This document shows, piece after piece, positions 35,301 to 43,022 of a stretch of 47,952 nt of DNA. Origin of the DNA: Oscillatoriales cyanobacterium RM2_1_1. GTDB lineage: Bacteria > Cyanobacteriota > Cyanobacteriia > Cyanobacteriales > Microcoleaceae. A program made the position numbers and the translations under genes. The stretch covers positions 1 through 47,952 of the forward strand of contig JAAURB010000034.1 in NCBI GenBank assembly GCA_012033335.1. The letters run 5' to 3'. A model generated the notes under the pieces. It saw nothing but the letters and a program-made list of their open reading frames with translations, was not told the origin of the DNA and did no database searches. Every line of letters starts with the position of its first letter. Within the stretch, counting starts at the first letter, position 1.

Positions 35301-35488
35301 ACGGCTCCCCCATCAATCCGATGGCTGTTGATGCCCTGGATGTTGACATTAGGGGTAACGGTTGAAGCCTCTCGACCCAGAGTGTTATCAGGAATAATTT
35401 GAGCTTGGGCACCGGGAATATCCCAGAGATTGGTTACCATCGTCAGCAACAGCAACCAGGGCAATTGCTGAATATCAAGTTTCAACAT
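32309..35488 (-). CDS. Filamentous haemagglutinin-type exoprotein (TpsA-like)
   Basis: 1059 residues. After a signal peptide (MLKLDIQQLPWLLLLTMVTN) is the TPS domain (about 30-260, NTLGREASTVTPNVNIQG, GGAVRGSSLFHSFQEFNIN, ITGENASNILGTLGVLGNAN, LMNPNGIIFGPDARLDIGG), required for two-partner secretion. A long beta-helix follows, made of about twenty-residue rungs rich in Gly/Asn (GNAGNVNITAQ, GGNVTIRAAE, GAGRGGNIVINAQ). The C-terminus has the cyanobacterial signature NPCQQGADNEFIATGHGGLP. No TpsB transporter lies in the window. It is the first gene of a three-gene operon with 4-base overlaps. Likely surface-exposed adhesin or matrix protein. Confidence 0.9.
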   Translation of the reverse strand: MLKLDIQQLPWLLLLTMVTNLWDIPGAQAQIIPDNTLGREASTVTPNVNIQGINSHRIDGGAVRGSSLFHSFQEFNINANQGAYFSNPAGITNILSRITGENASNILGTLGVLGNANLFLMNPNGIIFGPDARLDIGGSFFATTADGILFDNGFEFTASNPQSPTLLTINIPIGLSFRDNPGPIGVNGVGNQRTITSETKLPTGENEPPGLQVPDGQTLGLIGGDLDFNSGVLTADQGQIALGSVGPNSRVGLTQQNSSYLPQYDQVKAFGNIQMNDLSFVTVQGEGGGSIQVFARNLTLTENSEISANTLGSQPGGRIEVQAESITLARGIIRANSGLDQNKTATGTGGNITITAQTLQILDGGFVAAATHSQGNGGNVTIRAAEIDIRGQVTNNRRSGLFTSVLRGSTGNAGNLEIEAQRLRVSNSGSIAAATFGNGNAGNVNVRSTESIEVLDEGAIRSVIARNAVGNGGNVTLETGKLRIANGSFVSATTIGSGNAGNVNITAQDIQVTNTVSPEEVSFRGGILAQINESAQGNAGTITLNTQRLSIQGGAVVSAPLLGAGRGGNIVINAQQIEVSGTRVDGSTPSLLFAGVGDQAVGEGGTLTLNTQDLIIQGGGVVSTNTSGDGRGGVLTVKASQIEVVGRSSDGELSSRLSAASSGPQNAGSLTITTDQLTVRDGADITVSSQGEANAGQLTIRSGTILVDNGQIVAQTQLGSGGEVNLFVSDTLTLTHGATISATTQDGIGGILTLNADNTVTLNGGSQITSSVTGTGTAGTLVLNTNQLQLSDRSGLNVSSLDTGTAGNLLVDATAIQLNRSTLSANTAQGNQGNIGLNARDIRLRDNSAITTDATGEATGGNILIQTDILVALENSDISANAQQGIGGQVMIDANAVFGTAFRPQPTTNSDITATSELGGQSSGIVVLNTDADPDQNFIGFPQEVVDPAALIAKNPCQQGADNEFIATGHGGLPPIPTQEVHLRRVSVGLAQPVAQTITQPPLTAGQRSSANRPIPARGWIRNSQGKVILVSYDPGQTNPRGSGPFLFLCPQAPGASNL

Positions 35489-35666
35489 TCAGTTCTAACA
35501 TTAAGTTTCATCTCAATAAGCGATCATGTAACTTGGGCTTGAATCGGGCCTGAAATAAAAACTATGAAACCTGATCCCGGGGTTGCAATGGCAAGGTTGC
35601 GATAATAGGGTTGTGATAACAGATTGACACGAATTTCACAACCCCGACATAAACCTCAGAAGGTTG

Positions 35667-35718
35667 CTTGGCAAACGCCTCAAATCCTATTTAATATGAG
35701 GATTAAATGTTTGCCAAG
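35667..35718. other. Nested inverted repeat in divergent promoter region
   Basis: Outer arms CTTGGCAAAC (35667-35676) and GTTTGCCAAG (35709-35718) enclose inner arms AATCCT (35683-35688) and AGGATT (35699-35704). It is the only clear structure between the divergent haemagglutinin operon and the ABC-F gene. It could be an operator for a dimeric regulator or fold as an RNA hairpin in the ABC-F leader. Confidence 0.65.
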
Positions 35719-35760
35719 TAAGCCCCTGAGCCCAAGGCTATCCTCTTACCCATTCTCGCT

Positions 35761-37710
35761 ATGACTTTGCTCACACTCCAATCCGCTCAAAAAGACTTCG
35801 GCATCAAAGAAATTCTCAGGGGCGCTAGCTTTAGCGTGGAGGAGGGGGATAAGGTGGGATTGATCGGCACTAACGGTTCAGGGAAGTCTACCCTGCTGAA
35901 AATGCTGGCGGGCCTGGAACCTTTAGATAGCGGCAATATCTGGACAAATGCCGGAGCCAGAATTGTTTATCTGCCGCAACAGCCCGACTTGGATGATGAT
36001 CGCACAGTTCTAGAGCAGATATTTGCAGATAGTGGGGAACAGATGGCCCTGGTTCGAGAATATGAAGCCATCTCCACTCAATTGGCCCATGAGTCAGCGG
36101 ACACCGAAACGTTAATGGCCCGGTTGTCGAGCCTGTCCCAGGAAATCGAGGCTGCCGGAGCCTGGGAGATCGAAACAAACACCAAGGTCATTCTCACTCA
36201 ATTGGGTATTCAGGATTTTGAGGCTAAAATTGGGGATCTGTCGGGGGGATATCGCAAGCGGATTGCGATCGCCACGGCCCTACTCTCCGAACCCGATGTC
36301 TTGCTGATGGATGAACCGACCAACCATCTTGATGCCCTCTCTGTTGAGTGGTTGCAGAGCTATCTGAGTCGCTATCGAGGGGCGGTATTGTTAGTGACCC
36401 ACGACCGTTATTTCCTGGATCGGGTGACCAATCGGATTCTGGAGATTGATCGAGGGGATTTATACCAGTATTCCGGTAACTATGCCTATTACCTGGAGAA
36501 AAAAGCCGAGGCCGAATTGTCGGCAGCCAGTAGCGAACGCAAATTCGCTGGGGTATTGCGTCGGGAGCTGGAATGGCTCAAACAGGGGCCCAAAGCCCGC
36601 AGCACCAAGCAAAGAGCTCGAATTGATCGGATTCGGGAGATGCAAAATCAGGAGTTCAAGCAAGCCCATGGCAAGGTTGATATTGCCACCACGGGGCGGC
36701 GAATAGGCAAGAAAGTGGTTGAGCTCCAGAATATCTGTAAAGCCTATGATGGACGAACGTTAATTAAAGACTTCACCTACAACTTTACCCCTGACGACCG
36801 GATTGGGATTATTGGCCCCAATGGAGTTGGGAAGTCTACCTTGATGGATATTATTATCGGACGAGTTCCGCCGGATGCGGGAACGGTAGACATTGGTTCC
36901 ACCATTCATATCGGCTATTTTGACCAGCACTCTGAAGATGTAGAACTCAATGATGATCAGCGGGTGATTGACTATCTCAAGGGTGTAGCAGAACTGGTCA
37001 AAACCGCTGATGGTAGTGTGATTACCGCTTCCCAAATGCTAGAGCGGTTTCTATTCCCGCCCAACCAGCAATACGCCCCGATTCACAAGCTATCCGGGGG
37101 AGAAAAACGCCGCCTGTTCCTGTTGCGGGTGTTGATGCAAGCTCCCAACCTGCTAATCCTGGATGAACCCACAAACGATCTCGATGTTCAAACCCTGGCG
37201 GTTCTTGAAGAGTACTTAGAAGATTTCAATGGTTGTGTGATTGTGGTTTCCCACGACCGCTACTTTCTAGATCGAACTGTTGAAACCATCTTTGCCTTTG
37301 AGCCCGGGGGAACCCTACGTCAATACCCGGGGAACTACTCCATTTATTTAGACTACAAAAAAGCGGAGGAAGCAGCAGAACAATCAACCCCTCAGACCCG
37401 CAAACCCTCCCAATCCCAATCTCAATCCCAGTCTCAATCTCCAGTTCAATCCCAATCCAGAGCCTCAAAATCCGCCAATCCCACCAAACCCCGAAAGCTA
37501 TCCTTCAAAGAAAAACATGAGTATGAAACCCTGGAAACTAAAATTCCAGAACTGGAAATCCAAAAGGTAGAACTGGAAACTATCCTTTACCAAAATCCTC
37601 CTCAGGATTTTATCGAGCTCCAGAACCTCTCAACTCAGCTTGCAGAGCTAAGTCAGACCATTGAAACAGCCACAGAACGCTGGCTAGAACTGGCAGAACG
37701 CAAGGATTAA
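35761..37710 (+). CDS. ABC-F family ATPase (Uup-like)
   Basis: 649 residues with two ABC ATPase cassettes in one chain and no membrane segment, as in ABC-F ribosome-associated factors. Cassette 1 has Walker A GTNGSGKST, signature LSGGYRKRIAIA and Walker B VLLMDEPTNHLD. Cassette 2 has GPNGVGKST, LSGGEKRRLFLL and LLILDEPTNDLD. The inter-cassette linker is basic, helical and long. After the second cassette is a Gln/Ser repeat (about 545-567) and the C-terminal coiled coil (EKHEYETLETKIPELEIQKV) typical of Uup. Uup-type proteins act at the ribosome or on replication intermediates. Confidence 0.93.
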   Translation: MTLLTLQSAQKDFGIKEILRGASFSVEEGDKVGLIGTNGSGKSTLLKMLAGLEPLDSGNIWTNAGARIVYLPQQPDLDDDRTVLEQIFADSGEQMALVREYEAISTQLAHESADTETLMARLSSLSQEIEAAGAWEIETNTKVILTQLGIQDFEAKIGDLSGGYRKRIAIATALLSEPDVLLMDEPTNHLDALSVEWLQSYLSRYRGAVLLVTHDRYFLDRVTNRILEIDRGDLYQYSGNYAYYLEKKAEAELSAASSERKFAGVLRRELEWLKQGPKARSTKQRARIDRIREMQNQEFKQAHGKVDIATTGRRIGKKVVELQNICKAYDGRTLIKDFTYNFTPDDRIGIIGPNGVGKSTLMDIIIGRVPPDAGTVDIGSTIHIGYFDQHSEDVELNDDQRVIDYLKGVAELVKTADGSVITASQMLERFLFPPNQQYAPIHKLSGGEKRRLFLLRVLMQAPNLLILDEPTNDLDVQTLAVLEEYLEDFNGCVIVVSHDRYFLDRTVETIFAFEPGGTLRQYPGNYSIYLDYKKAEEAAEQSTPQTRKPSQSQSQSQSQSPVQSQSRASKSANPTKPRKLSFKEKHEYETLETKIPELEIQKVELETILYQNPPQDFIELQNLSTQLAELSQTIETATERWLELAERKD

Positions 37711-37751
37711 GCGTTCTAAGCTTCTGCTTCTAACACCCTAACCAGAGAGAT

Positions 37752-38715
37752 CTAGCGGGAAGGGCTGTAGGCATTCAGGGGCTCCTGAATAAACCGGATG
37801 TAGAAATGCTTCAGGGTCGAGCGCAACACCCGAGGCGCACCGAAGTCGATGGGAACCAGGTGATCCGGTAACTTCCAGTCCGAAACCTGTAGAGCTGCAG
37901 GCGTGAATCCAGGAAACTCCACCGTCGTCAGCTCTGGACAGAGGCCTAAAGCCTGGGCCGCTCGAATTGTGGGTACGCTGATCGGATCAATCTGCAATAC
38001 CTCAATCAAAGCCCGATCCAGGGCAAACACATCAATAGCCGCCCCCAGGACTCCCAGAAATCGAGACTCGCCACCACTCGGCCCATTCCCCTGATGGCCA
38101 AAAATCCCATCGATCAGGGTTAAGTCCGGTTGCAGGGCTCGGGCCGTCTCGACCAACATCACGCCAAATCGATCAGCATCCTTACCCGCCTCTAAGTGCC
38201 ACCAGGCTTTCATCTTGCCCGGAACACAACCAAATAAATTTTTTACCCCCAGGGTCACCGTCAACTGCACATGGGATTTGACCTTGGGTAAATTGATCAG
38301 TACATCCGCCTCTACAGCCTCTTTACTCAACCGCAGATGATTGAAGTCCTGGTTATCAATCGGGTAGCGTTGCCCCTGAAATTCAACAATGGGAACTCCT
38401 AAGGGCTCCAACCAGGGCAAATAACCGTTGGCTCTGGCAAACCCCCGCCGCACTGCCAAATGCTGGGCTATCTCCTAAAAAGGGCTTGCCTCCTGCCTCT
38501 AATACCATTCGGGCCACCTCAGCAACCACCTCTGGACGGGTGACACATTCATGGGTAGGGCGAGAGCCAGTCAGAAGATTGGGCTTGAGTAAAACGCGAT
38601 CGCCCGGTTTGACAAACTGTTGGAGGCCACCCAGAGGTTCAAGAACAGTTTCTAGAGATGTTCTGAGGGATTGAGAACTGTAGGAGTCGGCCCGAACCAA
38701 ACTAACCTGGGTCAT
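37752..38715 (-). pseudogene. DUF362 protein, frameshifted
   Basis: Two minus-strand frames together make a DUF362 protein of about 320 residues (a family of uncertain function, often with iron-sulphur or metal links). The first (from 38715) reads MTQVSLVRADSYSS, RVLLKPNLLTGSRPTHECVT, AGGKPFLGDSPAFGSAAGV and then derails. The second continues ARANGYLPWLEPLGVPIVEF, ADVLINLPKVKSH, VKNLFGCVPGKMK and LTLIDGIFGHQGNGPSGGE. Removing one base in the GGGGGTTT run at about 38438-38446 joins them. It is either a recent pseudogene or a homopolymer sequencing error. Confidence 0.85.
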
Positions 38716-38767
38716 GTTTGAATCACCTGTTGAGGAACGTCTAGCAAATTAAGATAAATATCTTAAA

Positions 38768-38797
38768 GTGCAGGCATCTTGCCTGCTGGAAAACGGC
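38768..38797. repeat. Dispersed repeat, family D, copy 1
   Basis: GTGCAGGCATCTTGCCTGC followed by TGGAAAACGGC, holding a 7-bp palindrome (GCAGGCA/TGCCTGC). A second copy lies at 42308-42337. Similar short palindromes are common in cyanobacterial intergenic DNA. Confidence 0.75.
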
Positions 38798-38815
38798 TCA
38801 CTCCAGAATGGACTT

Positions 38816-39139
38816 TCACTGATTGATTCCCAATCGACCAACTGCGCCCCGCTGCAGGGCTGTGACCCTTTGGCTTTCAGGGAATATCGCTTCACCCCTG
38901 AGATGGGGAATGGGTGGCTTGACCTCGACCTTGAGGACTTTAGCCATACAAATGCTAATTGTCTGGTCAATCAGATGAAAGGTGAGCCAGGGCTGGTTTA
39001 ACATTTGGGGAAGTTGTTGCCCCAGTTCTGCAGAAGAAGTTGGGACACTGAGTGTCTCCGCGTGACCATTTTCATAGTGAAAGGTTATCTGAGTCGAACT
39101 CTCATCAGCTTGCATGGTTGCAAAAGACCCTTTAGCCAT
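38816..39139 (-). CDS. Small hypothetical protein
   Basis: 107 residues with a clear GGAGATGAT ribosome binding site before the ATG. Beta-strand-like (STQITFHYENGHAETLSVP, LTFHLIDQTISICMAKVLKV), no signal peptide or membrane helix, no recognised domain. The first 75 residues look ordered, the last 20 less so. It ends close to the family D repeat. Same strand as its neighbours but with gaps of 100 bases or more, so probably monocistronic. Confidence 0.65.
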   Translation of the reverse strand: MAKGSFATMQADESSTQITFHYENGHAETLSVPTSSAELGQQLPQMLNQPWLTFHLIDQTISICMAKVLKVEVKPPIPHLRGEAIFPESQRVTALQRGAVGRLGINQ

Positions 39140-39396
39140 ATCATCTCCAGCTTATCCAGCGCCAAACATAATTAGCGTAGCTCTATTAGTGTAGCTTTAT
39201 TCTGCGCCAAAGCTGCGAGTTCACGGGAATTATCCAAAAAACTGATGGATTAACCCCAAGCCTTGTTTTAACCTTGAATTGTTCTGACCTTGGATACTGA
39301 ACCACATCCTGCAATGATCAGATTCGACCAGATGAAACTAGAACTCTAATATCTAAAAAATAATGTCTAAAAAATAGATCTTAAAAAAGTCCTGAC

Positions 39397-40461
39397 TTAT
39401 CCCAATCCTCCATCCTGTTGAAATACCCACTTTAAACTGCGGCGCATCCCTTCCTCTAAAGAAATCCCAGGGGAGTAATTGAGTTCCTGTTGAGCTGCGG
39501 TAATAGAGCAGGCAATGGTTTTATTCATCTCTGAAAGCACATGGATTTTCTGATGATAAATCCCTAAAGATTGCAGCAGACTATCCGTGACCAGGGCAAT
39601 TTCACTGGCAATACCGGGGAATTTCAAACGCTTATGGGCACAGATTTGATTGAATTCGGATTCAAGTAACCGTTCCACTGTGTTGATGATTTCGTTCATG
39701 GTGTAGGGTCTGTGATCTGCAATCCAATAGGTTTTTCCGTTGGCAATTTCAGTCGTTCCAGCCAGGATCAAACCCTGAGTTAAATGATCAATGTAGGCCA
39801 TGGATCGAAGATTCTCCCCTGAACCAACAATCGGGCCTTTGCCATCTCGAATCAGCTTAAAAAACAAGGTTTGTCGGGGAGGTTGATGGGGGCCATAGAA
39901 CCAAGGGGGGCGAATAATCACGGTCTCAATTCTACCAGCCCGAAAATATTCCTGAACCGCCAACTCCATTAGCATTTTGGATCGCCCATAGTTCATATAA
40001 GGGTAATAAGGAGAAGCCTGATCAAACAAATGGTCAGGGTGAGGATTGCAACCGCAGGGGGAGTTGGATGAAACAATAACCGCCCGTTTCACCTGAGCTG
40101 AAATTGCTGATTCTAGCAGGTTTTTCGTGCCGTCTAGATTCACTTGATAGAACTCGGAAATTTTCCGGGGATGAATGACTCCAGCGGTATGAAATAGAAT
40201 AGAATCTTGGGAATTTTCACAAAAAATATTGCAGTCTGTAGGGCTCCTCAAATCTCCTTGAATCACCTGAATAGTTGGAGAGATAGCTTGCAATAACCCT
40301 GGATCCTGTCCCGGCAAAATTAGGCATCTGATTTTCAGATTGGGCTGGGGTTGACTTAGGGATTCATAGTCCGGTAATCCTGCAACTAAAGCTTTCACCA
40401 GGCTTATTCCCAACCATCCCAGGGCTCCAGTCACTAACACTTGCGAAGTACCGAGTTCCAT
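39397..40461 (-). CDS. NAD-dependent epimerase/dehydratase, 3-beta-HSD-like
   Basis: 354 residues of the extended short-chain dehydrogenase family. The nucleotide-binding TGALGWLG is at residues 11-18, the catalytic YGRSK near 157-161 with an upstream Ser (SSNSPCG), and a proline-rich IIRPPWFYGP stretch. The overall pattern fits the 3-beta-hydroxysteroid dehydrogenase/isomerase-like subgroup that acts on sterols, hopanoids and other secondary alcohols. Downstream of the GMC oxidoreductase on the same strand, separated by two repeat elements (294 bp). Probable oxidoreduction of a hydroxy lipid, but the substrate is not deducible. Confidence 0.85.
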   Translation of the reverse strand: MELGTSQVLVTGALGWLGISLVKALVAGLPDYESLSQPQPNLKIRCLILPGQDPGLLQAISPTIQVIQGDLRSPTDCNIFCENSQDSILFHTAGVIHPRKISEFYQVNLDGTKNLLESAISAQVKRAVIVSSNSPCGCNPHPDHLFDQASPYYPYMNYGRSKMLMELAVQEYFRAGRIETVIIRPPWFYGPHQPPRQTLFFKLIRDGKGPIVGSGENLRSMAYIDHLTQGLILAGTTEIANGKTYWIADHRPYTMNEIINTVERLLESEFNQICAHKRLKFPGIASEIALVTDSLLQSLGIYHQKIHVLSEMNKTIACSITAAQQELNYSPGISLEEGMRRSLKWVFQQDGGLG

Positions 40462-40519
40462 ACTTTGAGCTTAATATCTAAAACCTAAAATCTAAACCTG
40501 AAAACTCAAACCAAAACTA

Positions 40520-40638
40520 TAAGTAGCTAGGCACAATTAATCAGAAGATACATGTAGGGGGTTGAAGGGGGCGCTGCCTCCTGGGGCAAAGCCCCAGACC
40601 CCCCTTCTATTTGATAATTAATTACAACCATCTACTTA
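40520..40638. repeat. Dispersed palindromic repeat, family A, copy 5
   Basis: 119 bp with intact ends TAAGTAG (40520-40526) and CTACTTA (40632-40638), AATTAAT-type arms and the GCCTCCTGGGGCAAAGCCCC centre. It lies between the epimerase and the GMC oxidoreductase genes. Confidence 0.85.
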
Positions 40639-40740
40639 GCAATCACAAATGATTTGTGAAAAGGGCGAAGGGAGGGTTGCCCCCTTCTTAGGGACTTTGT
40701 CCCCAACCCTCTCTAATCTTTTTTATGACATAGGATTGCT
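40638..40740. repeat. Dispersed repeat, family C, copy 2
   Basis: About 103 bp with ends AGCAATC (40638-40644) and GATTGCT (40734-40740). The body AAATGATTTGTGAAAAGGGC, GGGAGGGTTGCCCCCTTCTT and CTTTTTTATG aligns with the copy at 25423. It is adjoined end to end with family A copy 5. Confidence 0.75.
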
Positions 40741-40755
40741 GTAGAACCTTAGAAT

Positions 40756-42252
40756 CTAAAGCCTCCCCAAGAATTTTAAGGCATTGCGACGGGCGATCGC
40801 CATAATTGATCCTTGAGGATTGACCCCAGGGGCAGTACAGAGCAAACTGGCATCGGCAATATAAAGGTGATCAAATCCATGGACTTTTCCAAAGGAATCT
40901 GTGGCGCAGTATTGCTGATTTTCTCCCATGGGGCAAGAGGAAAACAGATGAACCGTCATTAGATTGGTGCGATCAGGGGGCAAAACTGTCGGGATTTGAT
41001 CAATTGAGATTTGATCAACCTTCCCAGAATGCATTAATCGCTGGGTTTTGGTGATACTGGGATACAGATAGGTTGCTCCCGCCTCGAATAAAGCCATTGC
41101 CAGTTTTTTCAGGGCTTTTGACAATAGTTCTAAGTCAGATTGAGTCAGAGGATATTGTACCCATGGATCCCGATAGATCGGTAAGTTTCTAACCGTTCCC
41201 TGACCTTCTCCAGTAATCATGGCGTAGTAAACCGCCATATTTTCCCAGGAGTCATGAATAATACTCCGGTATTGAGGATGATCCGTCATCGCAACCGCCA
41301 GATAAGGGGGCGAACTGATAGAACAACCCAGGCTAAATTCCGGGGAAAACTCTTTCACCTGATGCACCGGAACTCCCATATCCAGGGAGTTAACCGCTTC
41401 GGGAAACTGAGCAATTATTTTCACCGTCGGATGTACCTGCAAACTGTTGCCAATATTATGGGTGATCCCACTGCGCCGCAACAAAGCTGGAGTTTGAATG
41501 GCACCACAACAGATAAACAGATTTTCTGCCGAGATTTCAATTAATTTTCGAGGTTGATCTGATCCAGTGAATTCTCCTTTGAGCAACCATTGTTTTCCCT
41601 GCTGACTGATCCGATGAATCCGAGTGTTCGTCAACAATTGACACCCTGCTGCTAGAGCCCGTGGAATAAAGGTCTTCGTCATTGATTGCCGGGTTCCCTG
41701 GGGGGATGTTGTCCCATCAGTTTGAGCCTGATATTGAAACCAGCGGGGAACTTCCAAAGATTCCCAGCCCAGGCGAGTGGCCCCTTCGTGCAACTTCAGC
41801 GAGGCAATTGGAGCCTTGCCCGGCAAAGAACACACCTGAACCGCCGTTTCGCAAGCTGTGAAATGAGGGAGTAAATCCTTTTCCGTCAGGCCATCTACTG
41901 CAAAATCTCTACGCCAGCGCTCTAAAATTTCTGCCGGAGTCCGGTGATAAAGGGCACTATTGATTTCACTGCCGCCCCCGACGCAGCACCCTTCGACATA
42001 TTGAATCTTGGGTTTGCCAAAGGCTGCCGTCAATCCACCATGACGATACTTTTGGATCATTTCTGCCGGGGAAAAAGGTTCACAGGATTCTAGTGGCCAA
42101 AAACTCCCTTCTTCAATCAATAGGACATTTTCCCCCGCCTCAGCTAAGAGACAGGCGGTGATTGCCCCCCCAGGGCCAGAACCAACCACAGCAATTTTGC
42201 AGATCAAGGTTGTAGGGGGATCGATGATGACGTTGGGAGTTAGGGAATTCAT
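40756..42252 (-). CDS. GMC-type FAD oxidoreductase
   Basis: 498 residues from the ATG at 42250-42252. A longer frame from TTG at 42288 is less likely. FAD is bound by IAVVGSGPGGAITACLLAEA (a GxGxxG dinucleotide fold) and LLIEEGSFW. YVEGCCVGGGSEINSALYHR is the second FAD motif. The C-terminus has the family stretch HLFSSCPMGENQ and PGVNPQGSIMAIARRNA, with the catalytic His-Asn region. It oxidises an alcohol, and the cholesterol-oxidase-like length fits sterols, sugars or alcohols. With the 3-beta-HSD-like enzyme downstream it may serve one pathway. A GMC family call is firm, the substrate is not. Confidence 0.9.
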   Translation of the reverse strand: MNSLTPNVIIDPPTTLICKIAVVGSGPGGAITACLLAEAGENVLLIEEGSFWPLESCEPFSPAEMIQKYRHGGLTAAFGKPKIQYVEGCCVGGGSEINSALYHRTPAEILERWRRDFAVDGLTEKDLLPHFTACETAVQVCSLPGKAPIASLKLHEGATRLGWESLEVPRWFQYQAQTDGTTSPQGTRQSMTKTFIPRALAAGCQLLTNTRIHRISQQGKQWLLKGEFTGSDQPRKLIEISAENLFICCGAIQTPALLRRSGITHNIGNSLQVHPTVKIIAQFPEAVNSLDMGVPVHQVKEFSPEFSLGCSISSPPYLAVAMTDHPQYRSIIHDSWENMAVYYAMITGEGQGTVRNLPIYRDPWVQYPLTQSDLELLSKALKKLAMALFEAGATYLYPSITKTQRLMHSGKVDQISIDQIPTVLPPDRTNLMTVHLFSSCPMGENQQYCATDSFGKVHGFDHLYIADASLLCTAPGVNPQGSIMAIARRNALKFLGRL

Positions 42253-42307
42253 GGAAGTTGTCCAGGGATGACTCAGAACGTCTGTCAAACAAGATGCAAA
42301 TCTTGTG

Positions 42308-42337
42308 GTAGAGGCATCTTGTCTGCTGGAAAACAGC
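42308..42337. repeat. Dispersed repeat, family D, copy 2
   Basis: GGTAGAGGCATCTTGTCTGC then TGGAAAACAGC, the degenerate partner of the copy at 38768. It lies upstream of the GMC gene. The remaining gap to the tRNA (42338-42807) shows no gene I can support. Confidence 0.7.
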
Positions 42338-42807
42338 CGAGACAGGTATTCTACTCTGTTTAATTTAAATCTATTTGATTTAAATTTAATCCATAATCCT
42401 TCGTCAGATTGACCGTGACACAGGGTGAACCAAAGTTGAGAACCAGGAAATATTCAGGTAGCATCCATAACTCTGCCATAAGCTTGGTATGCATTTAGAA
42501 TTGACGATATATTTGAATTGAGATTTTAGGCCATAGAGATTTGAGCATAGACCAGCTGGGGCAGCGGCACTACCTGTGGGTTAAGAACACCACCTAACTA
42601 ATCTAACCAAGAGTTTATCTGTAAGAGTTTAAGGCTATGATTCCCCCCTTGAAATGTGGCATCCAAATCAAGACTATCTGAGATTTAAAATCTCTATTCT
42701 CTAACGGTTGAGTTAAATCGGACTTGCTGGAAATCACCCAACTCAATGTTGTATGATCAAGGCAATTAGTTCTGCCGATCACACTCAATCAGTGGAGCTG
42801 AAAATCT

Positions 42808-42881
42808 GCGTCCGTAGCTCAATTGGATAGAGCATTAGTCTTCGGAACTAAGGGTTAGGGGTTCAAGTCCCTTCGGGCGCA
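42808..42881 (+). tRNA. tRNA-Arg (anticodon TCG)
   Basis: 74 nt with a full cloverleaf. The acceptor stem GCGTCCG pairs with CGGGCGC and is followed by discriminator A. The D arm is GCTCAATTGGATAGAGC. The anticodon stem TTAGT/ACTAA closes loop CTTCGGA, so the anticodon is TCG at 42842-42844, reading CGA and neighbouring Arg codons. The T arm loop is TTCAAGT. CCA is not encoded. Confidence 0.93.
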
Positions 42882-42890
42882 CTTTCTATA

Positions 42891-42994
42891 ACTGTAGCGA
42901 TTCCTAATCACGTGAGGTACAGATTTGAGAGGTGACAGCGCGATGCGCCGCCACCTCTCATACTCCAGCAGCGTTGGAAACGCTCTATCTCTAT
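42891..42994. repeat. Dispersed repeat, family B, copy 3
   Basis: About 104 bp in the opposite orientation to copies 1 and 2: ACTGTAGCGATTCCTAATCA, CGTGAGGTACAGATTTGA, ACTCCAGCAGCGTTGG. It begins only 9 bp after the tRNA, so its hairpins could act at the tRNA 3' end. Confidence 0.75.
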
Positions 42995-43022
42995 AACTAG
43001 CTGAATACCTACCAAAGTCCAA

